Source: Fluviibacter sp039805865 (GTDB taxonomy: Bacteria > Pseudomonadota > Gammaproteobacteria > Burkholderiales > Rhodocyclaceae). Taken from it: 64,000 nt of DNA. The position numbers were made by a program, and so were the translations under genes. Where the stretch lies: the NCBI GenBank assembly GCA_039805865.1, contig JBDLTI010000004.1, positions 1 through 64,000 of the forward strand, read 5' to 3'. A model generated the notes under the pieces. The model had not been told where the DNA came from. It made no database searches and saw only the letters and a list, made by a program, of their open reading frames with translations. How positions within the stretch are numbered: the first letter of the stretch is position 1; each line of letters begins with the position of its first letter. Below, piece by piece: positions 41,573 through 52,774 of the stretch.

Positions 41573-42010
41573 TTATTCTTTGGGGCGGGCAGGCGCCAGA
41601 ACCAGCGCTTCACCTTCCACCACACGTTTGTCGCCAACGGTACAAACGGTTTCAATGCGTACCTTGTTCTTGACGTAGTCCACTTCAAGCACAGTCAGCG
41701 TAGCCGTAACGGTGTCGCCCGGGTGCACCGGCGCCAGAAAGCGCATATTTTGCGCCAGGAAGATCGTGCCAGGCCCTGGCAGACGATTAGCCAATGCCGA
41801 AGAAATGAGGCTGGCTGTCAGGAAGCCCTGAACAATGCGCGTGCCAAAACGGGTTGTTTTAGCGTATTCCTCGTCCAGGTGAATCGCATTGGTGTCGGTT
41901 GATACAGCCGAGAACAGAATGATGTCTGTTTCGGTAATGGTCTTCGACTGAAATGCGGTCATGCCGATTTTGAGTTCATCGGTGTAATAAGCGGGACGGA
42001 TGGTGCCCAT
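41573..42010 (-). CDS. MaoC family (R)-hydratase
   Basis: 145-residue hot-dog-fold protein. The hydratase-2 motif is seen in STDTNAIHLDEEYAKTTRF with catalytic Asp and His. Relatives hydrate enoyl-CoA esters to (R)-3-hydroxyacyl-CoA, feeding polyhydroxyalkanoate or fatty acid pathways. The 86-base stretch between it and the gabD stop on the same strand shows no further gene. The stop is three bases from that of rng. Confidence 0.88.
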   Translation of the reverse strand: MGTIRPAYYTDELKIGMTAFQSKTITETDIILFSAVSTDTNAIHLDEEYAKTTRFGTRIVQGFLTASLISSALANRLPGPGTIFLAQNMRFLAPVHPGDTVTATLTVLEVDYVKNKVRIETVCTVGDKRVVEGEALVLAPARPKE

Positions 42011-42096
42011 AACTAGCCTCTAGCTTTGCAATTAATCACCCTGTCATCATAGCAACTTATGCTGCGATGCGTCATGAATCTTTAATGACAGAGAAA

Positions 42097-43560
42097 TTAC
42101 TCGATAGCCAGACAGGTGTATTTGGTGCTCAGATATTCATCGACGCCATGTTGAGAGCCTTCACGGCCGAATCCCGATTGTTTGATGCCGCCAAAAGGTG
42201 CCACTTCATTCGACATCAGTCCGGTGTTGGCGCCGACCATACCGTATTCCAGGGCTTCCGAGACACGGAAGATCCGACTGACGTCTCGGGTGTAGAAGTA
42301 GGATGCCAGCCCGAATTCGGTGGCGTTGGCCATTTGTATCGCCTCGGTTTCTGTCGAGAATGCGAAGAGCGGGGCGACTGGACCGAAAATTTCTTCATGC
42401 ATCATGCGCATGTCTGGTGTAACGCCCTTAAGCACGGTCGGTTGAAAGTAAAGCCCGCCCCGTACATCCGGATTGCCACCCGTTAATACAGCGGCACCTT
42501 TATCAACGGCATCGGCAACCAGGGCTTCAACTTTGGCAAGCCCACCGCTGTCGATGAGCGGGCCGACCTGTACGCCGTTTTCGAAACCATGGCCTAGTTT
42601 AAGCGCGCGAACTTTTGCCGTGAGTTTCTCGGCAAAGGCATCCAAGATGTCTTTGTGTACCAAGAAGCGATTGGCGGACACACAAACTTGGCCGCTATTT
42701 CGAAACTTGCAGGCAATAGCGCCATCTACAGCGGCATCCAGATCGGCATCTTCGAAAATGATAAAAGGCGCGTTACCGCCTAGCTCAAGGGATAGGCGTT
42801 TTAAATTGGGTGCCGACTGCGCCATGAGTAAACGACCGACTTGTGTTGAGCCGGTGAATGAGAGTTTACGTACACGAGCATCAGCCGTCAGAGCGCCACC
42901 AATTGCCGGTGCGGCATCAGCATCACCTGTGACGACGTTAAAAACCCCGGGCGGGATACCGGCGCGGTCAGCCAGAACTGCGAGCGCCAACGCCGTCAGT
43001 GGTGTTTGCTCTGCCGGCTTAACCACCACCGTACAACCCACGGCGAGGGCTGGGGCTACTTTGCGCGTGATCATTGCGGCCGGGAAATTCCAGGGCGTAA
43101 TCGCGGCGCAGACGCCGACCGGTTCACGAGTGACCAGCAGACGTTTGTCGGCAGTGTTGGAAGGGAGAATCTCGCCATTAACTCGACGCGACTGCTCTGA
43201 AAACCACTCAACAAAAGAAGCCGCGTAGGCGACCTCGCCCAAGCTTTCTGTGTAGGCCTTACCGCCTTCGGCCGTAATGAGTGTGGCCAGATCTTCTTTG
43301 TTTTCCTGAATCAGGTCGTACCAGCGACGCAGGATCGTGTCACGGGCACGTGCAGTCTGATTGCGCCAAGCGGGAAATGCTGATTCTGCAGCATCAATGG
43401 CCATGTTCGTTTCGCGAGCGCCAAGATTGGCAACTTTGGCGATTGGTTCGCCGGTACCGGGATCGACGATGTCAAAAAACCGTGTAGCCTCATACCATTG
43501 ACCGTTGATATAGGCGGCAGATTGTAGAAGACTAGTATCTTTGAGACGTGTAATCAGCAT
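42097..43560 (-). CDS. gabD: NAD(P)-dependent succinate-semialdehyde dehydrogenase
   Basis: Oxidises succinate semialdehyde to succinate. 487 residues from ATG 43560. Aldehyde dehydrogenase motifs: TPWNFPAAMITRKVAPALA, the glutamate of LELGGNAPF, FTGSTQVG and the catalytic cysteine in RNSGQVCVSANR; C-terminal GIKQSGFGREGS. Overall closest to GabD, but other semialdehydes are possible. No gabT or gabP nearby, so the role in GABA use is not supported by context. It shares its start region with the divergent NlpC/P60 gene. Confidence 0.88.
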   Translation of the reverse strand: MLITRLKDTSLLQSAAYINGQWYEATRFFDIVDPGTGEPIAKVANLGARETNMAIDAAESAFPAWRNQTARARDTILRRWYDLIQENKEDLATLITAEGGKAYTESLGEVAYAASFVEWFSEQSRRVNGEILPSNTADKRLLVTREPVGVCAAITPWNFPAAMITRKVAPALAVGCTVVVKPAEQTPLTALALAVLADRAGIPPGVFNVVTGDADAAPAIGGALTADARVRKLSFTGSTQVGRLLMAQSAPNLKRLSLELGGNAPFIIFEDADLDAAVDGAIACKFRNSGQVCVSANRFLVHKDILDAFAEKLTAKVRALKLGHGFENGVQVGPLIDSGGLAKVEALVADAVDKGAAVLTGGNPDVRGGLYFQPTVLKGVTPDMRMMHEEIFGPVAPLFAFSTETEAIQMANATEFGLASYFYTRDVSRIFRVSEALEYGMVGANTGLMSNEVAPFGGIKQSGFGREGSQHGVDEYLSTKYTCLAIE

Positions 43561-43642
43561 GACAAAACTCTGGGTCGTTGGGCGGGTTTGTGACGCTAAC
43601 GGGCTTGCCTGCTTTTTTGGATTGCGCCACACTACGCATCAT

Positions 43643-44188
43643 ATGACGAACTGCGTTTTGCCGCGACCCCCCCTCTGCCATGGTTTCTTAACACGTCGGG
43701 TTCTGGCCGTCTTTTGCAGCATCGTGCTGACGTTACTCCTGATCTCGGGTTGTGCAAGCACTGGCAACAAAGGGATTACGCGCTTTGGCGCAGAAAACCT
43801 GCCGCCGACCGTGCAAGGCCAGGAAGTCAGCATCATGGCGATGCATCTGATTGATACCGGTTACCAGTTTGGTGGGAAAAACCCGCAGGCAGGGCTGGAC
43901 TGCAGCGGCATGGTGAGCTGGTTATACGGCCAGGCTGCCGAGTACCGACTTAGAGGTAGCGCCAAAGATATGGCGCGCCGTGGTCGGGAGATCAGCCCGG
44001 CGGCGATTCGACCAGGTGATCTGGTGTTCTTCAATACGCGTGGCTTCAGCTACTCCCATGTTGGAATTTACATCGGCGACCAGCGCTTTGTGCATGCGCC
44101 CAATAGCAAGGGCAAAGTCCGGATCGACCGGCTGGATCAGGGCTGGTTCTCTGCCCGCTTTGAAGAAGCGCGCAGCTACTTTGATTGA
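43643..44188 (+). CDS. NlpC/P60 family lipoprotein peptidase
   Basis: 181-residue cell-wall hydrolase candidate. A signal peptide ends in lipobox ISGC (LLLISGCASTG). The NlpC/P60 domain carries the catalytic cysteine in GLDCSGMVSWLYG, His in FSYSHVGIYIG and a second polar residue His in FVHAPNSKGKV. Such enzymes cleave peptide stems in peptidoglycan (Spr/MepS type in E. coli). Start is ATG 43643; upstream ATGs at 43541 and 43559 would put the signal peptide too far inside. Confidence 0.9.
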   Translation: MTNCVLPRPPLCHGFLTRRVLAVFCSIVLTLLLISGCASTGNKGITRFGAENLPPTVQGQEVSIMAMHLIDTGYQFGGKNPQAGLDCSGMVSWLYGQAAEYRLRGSAKDMARRGREISPAAIRPGDLVFFNTRGFSYSHVGIYIGDQRFVHAPNSKGKVRIDRLDQGWFSARFEEARSYFD

Positions 44189-44194
44189 CGGATA

Positions 44195-44218
44195 GGAGCG
44201 CCGCTTCGACGGCTCTCC
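44195..44218. terminator. Hairpin between convergent NlpC and maeA
   Basis: Nine-base arms GGAGCGCCG / CGGCTCTCC with one mismatch and a six-base loop (CTTCGA) in the 41-base gap. No T run follows on either strand, so termination is uncertain. Confidence 0.4.
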
Positions 44219-44229
44219 GCGCTACGGCT

Positions 44230-45858
44230 TTAGCGTGCCGGTGGGTAAACCGGTTTGTAGGCCATGCTGCGGATATGCGACTCAATATCGGCAGGACGTG
44301 CAGCGCGCGCCAGCCCCTGATTAAAGATATGTTCGGCAATTTTGGCCGCTGTGTGCAGCGAGGCATCCAGAATCTGCGATTGTGGTGGGTAGATCAAGCC
44401 GCTATCCAGCGATGTCTGGGTCACTTGCTCGGCCACGGCTTTGGCGGCGACGATGAACATGGCCTGCGTAACCCGTGTTGATTCGGTGGCCAGGACCGCC
44501 ATGCCCATGGCCGGGAAGATGTAGACGTTGTTGCCTTGCCCCGGCACAAACTTCTGGCCATTCACCTCAACCGGTGGAAAAGGGCTGCCACTCGCGAAGA
44601 TCGCTTTGCCATTCGACCAGCGGTAGGCTTCTTCAGCCGTACATTCCGAACGTGAGGTCGGGTTGGAGTAGGGGAAGATAATCGGCCGTTCGTTAATGCG
44701 CGACATGGCTTCGATTACCTGCTGGTTGAACAACTTGGGTACGGTGCTGACGCCGATAATGGCGGTAGGCTTGATCGATTCGATGGCCTCGACGAAGCTT
44801 TTGCTCGGCGCATGCGCGTGGGCAAAAGGCTTCTGGAAATCAGCGAGGTCAGATCGGGTCGATTCCAGTAAGCCATTCACGTCAAACAGGGAGCAGCGAC
44901 CCCTTGCTTCTTCAATGCTCAGCCCTTCCAGCAACATGGCTTCACTGATCAGTTCGGCGATGCCGGTGCCGGCCGATCCGGCACCCATAAACAGGAAGCG
45001 TTGTTCAGTCAGTTTCTGTCCGGAGATCCGTAGCGATCCATAGATCCCCGCCAGAGCAACCGCGGCCGTGCCCTGGATATCATCGTTATAGGTGCAGATC
45101 TTGTCCTTATAGCGATCAAGAATAGGCACAGCGTTGATGTTGGCGAAGTCTTCCCATTGCAGGCAGGATTTCGGGTACAGCGTCTGGACAGCCTGCACAA
45201 ATTCTTCAATAAAGGCATCGTATTCGGCACCGCGCACGCGATGCTGGCGTATCCCCAGGTAGAGCGGGTCTTCCAGATACTGTTCATTATTGGTGCCCAC
45301 ATCCAGTGTGATGGGCAGGGTCAGCTCAGGAGGCACACCGGCCACCGCGGTGTAAAGCGACAGTTTGCCGACCGGGATGCCCATGCCGTTGACGCCGAGA
45401 TCACCCAGTCCAAGAATGCGCTCGCCATCGGTGACTACGATGAACCGGATGTCCTTCTGCGGCCAGTTAGCCAGCAATGACTGGATCCGGCCCTTGGCCG
45501 TAATAGGCAGATAGATACCGCGGGGTGCTCGGTAGAAATGGTCGAATTTCTGGCAGGCCTCGCCAACGGTAGGTGTGTATACCAGCGGCATAAAGGTGGC
45601 CGGGTCGGACATCACGACTGCAAAGAATAAGGTCTGATTCCGCGCCTGCAGATCGGAAAGCAGGAGGTATTTCTGCAGGTCGGAGTCCAGGGCATCGAGC
45701 TGCAGATGGATGCGTGCCATCTGCGTTGCGAGTGTATCAACCGCTGGGGGTAATAAGCCTTCTAGACCATGTGCTTCACGTTGTTCCTGCGAGAAGGCCG
45801 AGCCACGATTGTGCAGTGGGTCGTGAAATAACGCGAAACCTTTTTCTTGATCAGTCAT
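44230..45858 (-). CDS. maeA: NAD-dependent malic enzyme
   Basis: Oxidative decarboxylation of malate to pyruvate. 542 residues, the size of MaeA/SfcA and without the phosphotransacetylase-like domain of MaeB. N-terminus: NRGSAFSQEQREAHGLEGLLP. Active-site VYTPTVGEACQKF, TDGERILGLGDLGVNGMGIPVGKL (residues around 140-165), the NAD-binding FMGAGSAGTGIAEL and YSNPTSRSEC. Follows fumC with only 19 bases between, so fumarate to malate to pyruvate may be made from one message. Confidence 0.95.
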   Translation of the reverse strand: MTDQEKGFALFHDPLHNRGSAFSQEQREAHGLEGLLPPAVDTLATQMARIHLQLDALDSDLQKYLLLSDLQARNQTLFFAVVMSDPATFMPLVYTPTVGEACQKFDHFYRAPRGIYLPITAKGRIQSLLANWPQKDIRFIVVTDGERILGLGDLGVNGMGIPVGKLSLYTAVAGVPPELTLPITLDVGTNNEQYLEDPLYLGIRQHRVRGAEYDAFIEEFVQAVQTLYPKSCLQWEDFANINAVPILDRYKDKICTYNDDIQGTAAVALAGIYGSLRISGQKLTEQRFLFMGAGSAGTGIAELISEAMLLEGLSIEEARGRCSLFDVNGLLESTRSDLADFQKPFAHAHAPSKSFVEAIESIKPTAIIGVSTVPKLFNQQVIEAMSRINERPIIFPYSNPTSRSECTAEEAYRWSNGKAIFASGSPFPPVEVNGQKFVPGQGNNVYIFPAMGMAVLATESTRVTQAMFIVAAKAVAEQVTQTSLDSGLIYPPQSQILDASLHTAAKIAEHIFNQGLARAARPADIESHIRSMAYKPVYPPAR

Positions 45859-45877
45859 CTAGCGTCCTTTCGAATGT

Positions 45878-47287
<1,410 letters not shown>

Positions 47288-47341
47288 GAGAGTGCTCCCG
47301 TAACGGAAGGTGTATCTTGATAATCATACCCTTCTAATGCT

Positions 47342-48049
47342 TTAGCGGTTGGGGGGAATGGCAACTTTATTCATGCGCTCAAGGATCACCTCGGTTTGTC
47401 TTGCTAGGCCTTCAGTTTCACCCTTGCGATCATAATATTGTGGGCTAGGCACCATAGACGCTAGCATGGCCGCCTGGTATTCGCTGAGCTGATTGGCAGA
47501 AACGCCAAAGTAATGGCGTGCGGCTGCCTCTGCACCAAAGATGCCCTTGCCCCATTCGATCTCGTTCATGTATACCTCGAGAATACGGCGCTTGCTCCAG
47601 GTGGTTTCAATCATCAGCGTAATGAGCGCCTCCTCTCCTTTGCGGAGGAAGCTTTTCTCTGGCCAGAGGAAGAGGTTCTTGGCCAGTTGCTGAGTGATGG
47701 TTGATCCACCGGCCGCGATACGCCCGCGCTTTTCGTTCTTTTCAAAAGCTTTCTGAATGCCGTCGAGGTCAAAGCCCTGATGCTGCATAAATTTGCTGTC
47801 TTCAGCGGCAATCAGAGCGCGCTTGAGGTTCGGTGAAATGAACCCGTAAGAAACCCAGGTCTGTTGTAACTTTGCACTTGGGTCTTTCTTTTGCAGTTCG
47901 GCGAGGCGTATTTTCATGAACTGGGTTGGGCCTGGCTCGTAGACCTTCCAGACTAAGACCCAGGCAAAAAACCAGAGTTGAATGAGCAAAAAACCCCCAA
48001 TCACCAACAACAAGATCCGGCGTATCCAGCGTGGGCGACGGGTAGGCAT
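47342..48049 (-). CDS. mtgA: Monofunctional peptidoglycan glycosyltransferase
   Basis: Polymerises lipid II without a transpeptidase domain. 235 residues: an N-terminal membrane anchor (about 12-33) then the GT51 domain with catalytic Glu in IAAEDSKFMQHQGFD, GGSTITQQLAKNLFLW and the second Glu in ILEVYMNEIEWGKG. Starts five bases after aroE. With mrcA it is the second GT51 enzyme in this window. Confidence 0.95.
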   Translation of the reverse strand: MPTRRPRWIRRILLLVIGGFLLIQLWFFAWVLVWKVYEPGPTQFMKIRLAELQKKDPSAKLQQTWVSYGFISPNLKRALIAAEDSKFMQHQGFDLDGIQKAFEKNEKRGRIAAGGSTITQQLAKNLFLWPEKSFLRKGEEALITLMIETTWSKRRILEVYMNEIEWGKGIFGAEAAARHYFGVSANQLSEYQAAMLASMVPSPQYYDRKGETEGLARQTEVILERMNKVAIPPNR

Positions 48050-48054
48050 GGGAT

Positions 48055-48936
48055 TTATTTGAGAGCGAGTTGTTCACGAAGTGCGTGATACACCGGCTGC
48101 GTTTCTGGGCGAATGCCGCGCCAGATTTCAAAAGCTACTGCGGCCTGTTCAACCAGCATGCCCAGGCCATCGGCAAGGTGTGGCACGCCCGCTGCGTGTT
48201 GTGCAGATAGAAATGGCGTAGGCGCTTTACCGTACATCATGTCGTAAGCAAAGCCATCAGCAGATATGGCGCCTGCCGGTAGCTGGATGGCTTCACCACT
48301 CAGGCTGGCGCTGGTGGCATTGATGACAATATCGAAAGGACCGGTGGTGCTGATAATCTCTGCCAGTGCATCCAACCCGCAGCCATGCAACAAACAGCCC
48401 ATCGTGACGGCCTTAGGTGTGAATAAAGTCGCTAGGTCATTGGCGCGTGATGCGGTGCGATTTGCGATCATCAGTGTTGCAGGATTCGTCGCCAGCAGTG
48501 GCAAAATGACACCGCGGGTTGCGCCGCCAGCGCCGAGCAGAAGAATGCGTTTTTTGCTTAGGTTAAGACCGTGCCGTTGCTGTAGATCGTTGAGTAGACC
48601 TTGCCCATCCGTGTTGTCACCCATCAGGCCTTTAGCAGACCAGGTAAGTGTATTCACCGCGCCAGCCATGGCCGCACGCTCGGATAACGTGCCGTGCTGT
48701 TTAGCGTAAGACCAGGCGGTTTCTTTGTGCGGCACCGTGATGTTAACGCCCCGAAACCCTTCTTGAGGCAAGCGTTCCAATGCGGCGTCCAGATCTGCAG
48801 GCGCAACGTCAATGGCTGTGTAGCGGAGTTCCTGGCCGGTTTGCGCAGCAAATGCCGCATGAATCTGAGGTGACATCGAATGATGAATGGGATGCCCAAG
48901 AACGGCGTAGTAAGCGAGTGAGGGTGAAGTCGTCAT
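48055..48936 (-). CDS. aroE: Shikimate dehydrogenase
   Basis: NADPH-dependent reduction of 3-dehydroshikimate, step four of the shikimate pathway. 293 residues. Substrate-binding HSMSPQIH, catalytic Lys in VPHKETAW, Asp in GDNTDGQGLL, NADP-binding LLGAGGATRG and NRTASRA. It overlaps the TonB-like gene by four bases; aroE-mtgA is a common betaproteobacterial pair. Confidence 0.96.
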   Translation of the reverse strand: MTTSPSLAYYAVLGHPIHHSMSPQIHAAFAAQTGQELRYTAIDVAPADLDAALERLPQEGFRGVNITVPHKETAWSYAKQHGTLSERAAMAGAVNTLTWSAKGLMGDNTDGQGLLNDLQQRHGLNLSKKRILLLGAGGATRGVILPLLATNPATLMIANRTASRANDLATLFTPKAVTMGCLLHGCGLDALAEIISTTGPFDIVINATSASLSGEAIQLPAGAISADGFAYDMMYGKAPTPFLSAQHAAGVPHLADGLGMLVEQAAVAFEIWRGIRPETQPVYHALREQLALK

Positions 48937-49727
48937 CGAGTTTCCAAGGCGTCGCCCCGGGTGAAGTTCCAGGTGCGGGTAATGTCCAGATAGTCCGTTT
49001 CTTTACGAATGTCGGGGGGGAAGGGCGCAAATGGCGACCCCATCATAACGATTCGTTTAGCGGCGTCATCCAGGACTTTATTGCCAGAGGAGCGCACAAC
49101 GATAATCCGGTCAACGCTGCCATCCGGGCGTAAAGCGACGGATAGTACGAGAGAGCCAAAGAATTTGCCGCGCGCTTCTTCCGGGTAGTTCATGGCGCCA
49201 ATGCGTTCAACTTTGTTACGCCAGTCCGATAAATATTGGCTGTAGCGATAGTCTTTCATGTTGGACGTCAACGTAACACGGCGCCCCGTGCCGACTGTGC
49301 CGCCCGTAACCGGAGAGCTTGTTGATTGCGCGCTGATTTTGGATGCAGGGCTCGAAGCAGGATCAGACACGTTAGGTACAACGGGGTTGCCGGTGGTTTT
49401 TGTGACGGGTTTGATCACTTCGGCGCGCGTTGGTTTGCGTTGGCTGGCAACGATATCGCGGGGCGGCTGTGCGCGCTCTTTGGTGCGAGTGATCGGTTGG
49501 CTGGCGGCACGAAATGAAACGCTGAGCGATTTGTCGCCGTGCTCGGGCAACTTGATGCCATAACGGGGCGCGAGAATAAAAATATGCGCGATGAAAGAGA
49601 CGCCCAGCGCAATCCACAATAGCCGGTCATTAAACAGCAAACGCCAACCCAACGGCTTAGGTGACCAGGCATCATGGTCAGCCACCGGCTGGTTTTGTGT
49701 AAAAGCGCTTTTGGGTGCTGCGGACAT
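48933..49727 (-). CDS. TonB-family energy-transducer-like protein
   Basis: 264 residues with TonB layout: cytosolic start, one membrane helix (about 36-53, LWIALGVSFIAHIFIL), a Pro/Ser/Thr-rich periplasmic linker (about 80-150) and a C-terminal TonB domain (MNYPEEARGKFFGSLVLSVALRPDGSVDRIIVVRSSG, read in parts). No exbB or exbD is nearby, so whether it energises receptors is unknown. In betaproteobacteria such a gene often lies between rnb and aroE, which fits its position. Confidence 0.87.
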   Translation of the reverse strand: MSAAPKSAFTQNQPVADHDAWSPKPLGWRLLFNDRLLWIALGVSFIAHIFILAPRYGIKLPEHGDKSLSVSFRAASQPITRTKERAQPPRDIVASQRKPTRAEVIKPVTKTTGNPVVPNVSDPASSPASKISAQSTSSPVTGGTVGTGRRVTLTSNMKDYRYSQYLSDWRNKVERIGAMNYPEEARGKFFGSLVLSVALRPDGSVDRIIVVRSSGNKVLDDAAKRIVMMGSPFAPFPPDIRKETDYLDITRTWNFTRGDALETR

Positions 49728-49769
49728 AGCGTTATTGTAGTCCGAGCGTCGTTGTGTCTGGTGGTCGGG

Positions 49770-51809
49770 TTATTCGGACGTTGTCGGCGTTATAGACTCT
49801 GGCGGCAAGGCAGCTTCTTCTTTTTCTGCCAGGTCTTCTTCGGCCTCGACCAGTGCATCTTCCATAGGGACTTCATCCAGCAGCTCCAGATCCTCGTCGT
49901 TTGAATCGTTGCTGGTTGCGAGCAACGATTCGAAGCGGCTGTGAATGCTCAGCTCCAGCAAGTCTGGTTGGCCTAACGTGAGGCGCATGCGGCTGCCTGG
50001 GGCAGTGTCAGGTGCGGAGGGTACCTGTACGACCAGCGGCAGGCCATCGAGACGCACATTAGGGGCATTGCGCATGGCCGTGCCTTCAACTTGTGTCGTA
50101 CTGGTTTGTTGCAGCCAGCGCAGACACCAATACCGTTCCATGCGGCGCTGGAAGTCGGCATAGCCTGAGTATGTCAGGTCAAAGTCTCTCATCGCGGCAA
50201 AGAGTTCGGCCGAACGCGGGGCGAATGGGGCGGGTTTGTCAGCGAGAACAGAAATCAGTTGCCATTGATTGATCAGGTCTGAATAACGACGGAGTGGCGA
50301 GGTGCTCCAGGCGTAACAGGCCACACCCAGACCCTCGTGCGGAATAGCCGAGGTCGTCATGCGGACTTTGCCAGCAACCTGGCCACGATAGAGGCCGGGA
50401 ACGCCTTTGTCAGCGAGCAATTGACCCCATGTGGCATTGGCCAGAATCATCAATTCGGCAACGAGCATGTCGACGGGGCTGCCGCGTTTGCGCGCTTCAA
50501 TGTGCACAGTACATGCAGCCGGGTCGAGAATGTCACCGGTGACTTTATCGTGTAACGGACCGTCGATCTGGTAGTGGTAATCGTGTAGACCAGCTTGCGC
50601 AGATGCTTTACCTCGACGGCCGGCACATGCACCGGCAAACCGCCACAGGATCCGCAAGGTATCGCCGTAAGCACAGTCAGGCGTGTCTCCTGCATTCAAG
50701 CGTTCCGCATCCATGATGGGTTCTATTTCATGTAGGCGAAGATTCGCGGCAATCGGCACACGTTCTACGCGTGATTCGTGGCTCAGGATCTCGAAGTCTT
50801 CACTGACGTTCAGGTAGAGAGAGAGCGCGGGGCAGGCTTTGCCTTCAGCCAGCGTGAAACGGGAAACCAGATCATCGGGCAACATGGTGATCTTATGACC
50901 TGGCATGTAGACCGTTGAGAGGCGGGCGCGAGCAACCGCATCATGCGCTGAGCCGGGCAAAATACCGAGACCCGGTGCCGCAATGTGAACGCCGATGCGC
51001 CAGCCGATACCCGGCAGGCGTGTTACTGAGAGTGCGTCATCGATCTCAGTAGTGTTGGCGTCATCAATGGATACCGCTTGGACATCGGCTAGCGGCAAAT
51101 CGGCGGGCGTGGCCGGTTCCGGCAGCTCGGGAAAACCAATCCCCTTGGGAAAACGATCTGCTGCAAAGCGACGGAAGTGCCAGTGATAAGCATCCGGGAA
51201 GGCGCCGCAACGTAAAAGGAGTGCAGCAGCTGATTCATTGGTCTTTTCGCAGGCGGCTTCAAAGGCCTTGACCTCGGGCCGATTGCGATCCGGCTGAATG
51301 AGTAGGGCATCGACCTGATCGATGAGTTCGGGCGGCAAGGAACCGGCCACAAGTTGTGCGACCATGCGCTCGATCGCTTCTGCCTGGAGCCGTTTTTTCT
51401 CTGCACCGGCAAGCGCCGCTTTTAGAATTTCTGGGGGCGCACGGCGGAACATGCCTTTGCCGCGACGATGAAAATATAACGGCGCATTTTGCATGCTGAG
51501 GAGCAGTGCGGTGGCTTCGATCGCTGACGGCGAATGCCCATAGTAGTCGGCTGCAAAATCGCTAAACCCGAAGTCTGATTCTGGAGCGCATTCCCAGAGG
51601 AATGCAGCATCCATATCGGCAGCAAGCGGTTCTGCTGCAGGCAGTAGTTGTGCGGGTGAGGGGTCGCGGAAGCGCAAAAGGACTTGCGCAGCTTTCAGCT
51701 TCTGACGCTTCCCACCGGGTAGTTCCACCTGCAGTGTCGTATTCTGATCTGCCTGGAGGGTAGCGGCTCGAAATGCACCATTTTCCTCGAAGAGGACGTA
51801 TTCGCTCAT
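49770..51809 (-). CDS. rnb: RNB-domain exoribonuclease (RNase II type)
   Basis: 679-residue processive 3'-5' exoribonuclease. The RNB catalytic motif reads VSIDDANTTEIDDAL (about 246-260): three of the four metal-binding Asp positions are Asp (249, 257, 258), and the second is Glu255, a conservative change. Other motifs: YMPGHKITMLP, LSLYLNV, STSPLRRYSDLINQWQL. The N-terminal cold-shock domains are not typical of E. coli RNase II and the C-terminus ends in a very acidic tail. Begins 15 bases after the uppP stop. Confidence 0.9.
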   Translation of the reverse strand: MSEYVLFEENGAFRAATLQADQNTTLQVELPGGKRQKLKAAQVLLRFRDPSPAQLLPAAEPLAADMDAAFLWECAPESDFGFSDFAADYYGHSPSAIEATALLLSMQNAPLYFHRRGKGMFRRAPPEILKAALAGAEKKRLQAEAIERMVAQLVAGSLPPELIDQVDALLIQPDRNRPEVKAFEAACEKTNESAAALLLRCGAFPDAYHWHFRRFAADRFPKGIGFPELPEPATPADLPLADVQAVSIDDANTTEIDDALSVTRLPGIGWRIGVHIAAPGLGILPGSAHDAVARARLSTVYMPGHKITMLPDDLVSRFTLAEGKACPALSLYLNVSEDFEILSHESRVERVPIAANLRLHEIEPIMDAERLNAGDTPDCAYGDTLRILWRFAGACAGRRGKASAQAGLHDYHYQIDGPLHDKVTGDILDPAACTVHIEARKRGSPVDMLVAELMILANATWGQLLADKGVPGLYRGQVAGKVRMTTSAIPHEGLGVACYAWSTSPLRRYSDLINQWQLISVLADKPAPFAPRSAELFAAMRDFDLTYSGYADFQRRMERYWCLRWLQQTSTTQVEGTAMRNAPNVRLDGLPLVVQVPSAPDTAPGSRMRLTLGQPDLLELSIHSRFESLLATSNDSNDEDLELLDEVPMEDALVEAEEDLAEKEEAALPPESITPTTSE

Positions 51810-51824
51810 GATGTGGCCGTGGTG

Positions 51825-52649
51825 TTAGTGGGCAGACCAGCTCACGACGCCGGTATAGGCCGTGATCAGCACGACCAGACCAAAAACAATCCGGTACCAG
51901 GCAAAGATAATAAAGTTATGCGTGGTGATGTAGCGGAGCAGCCAGCGAATACAGAGGAAAGCCGAGATAAATGCGGAGATAAAGCCAACGGCCCACATGC
52001 TCAGATCGGTATTCTGGATCGTCGCCCATTCTTTGTAGACTTGGTAAATGGTGGCAACACCCAGTGTTGGAATCGCCAAAAAGAAAGAGAATTCAGTCGC
52101 GGCTTTACGCGATAGCCCCATGAGCAAGCCGCCAATAATGGTGGCGCCGGAGCGTGAGGTCCCCGGAATCAGTGCAAGTGCCTGTATGCAGCCCAGCATC
52201 AGGGCATCTTTGAATGTGAGGTCATCAACGGATGGCACACGAACACGGTGTTGGCGTTTTTCTGCCCAGAAGATAAACAGTGCGCCGATGATGAAAGCAG
52301 CGGCTACCGATATCGGGTTAAACAGGTGGGCTTTAATGGTTTTGTGAAACAGCAGGCCCAGAATGGCCAGAGGCATAAAGGCAACGGCAACGTTGATGAT
52401 CAGGCGTTGTGCTTTGCGGCTGCTGGGGCAAGAGGAAATTGTTTCCCACAAGCGGGCACGATATTCCCAGACCACGGCCAGAATGGCGCCAAACTGGATA
52501 ACAATTTCAAAAATCTTGCCGGCTTCATCGTTGAAATCGAGCAGATCGCCCGCCAGAATCAGGTGGCCCGTCGAAGAAATCGGGAGGAATTCGGTGAGAC
52601 CCTCGACAACGCCGAGAATGAGGGCTTTGAGCAGCAGAACAGTATCCAT
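51825..52649 (-). CDS. uppP: Undecaprenyl-diphosphate phosphatase
   Basis: Recycles the C55 carrier lipid for wall synthesis (BacA, linked with bacitracin tolerance in other species). 274-residue, about eight helices. Motifs: GLTEFLPISSTGHLIL with the catalytic Glu/Ser/His set and the second-repeat PGTSRSGATIIGGLL. The 125 bases upstream to the FAA gene hold nothing recognisable. Confidence 0.96.
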   Translation of the reverse strand: MDTVLLLKALILGVVEGLTEFLPISSTGHLILAGDLLDFNDEAGKIFEIVIQFGAILAVVWEYRARLWETISSCPSSRKAQRLIINVAVAFMPLAILGLLFHKTIKAHLFNPISVAAAFIIGALFIFWAEKRQHRVRVPSVDDLTFKDALMLGCIQALALIPGTSRSGATIIGGLLMGLSRKAATEFSFFLAIPTLGVATIYQVYKEWATIQNTDLSMWAVGFISAFISAFLCIRWLLRYITTHNFIIFAWYRIVFGLVVLITAYTGVVSWSAH

Positions 52650-52774
52650 GCGGGGGTCTTTGTCAGCAAGAAATCAGGCCGTGATTCTAACATCCGCCAG
52701 CCGCCCCAAGACCAAATGGTGGTTTAGTGGTCGCGGTTATCCGGATGATGTTCGACGTGCTGGTTTAGGGGCCC

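Noticed and set aside
48933..49727. TonB-ExbB-ExbD transport system
   Set aside because: Only the TonB-like gene is present; no exbB, exbD or receptor gene in the window.
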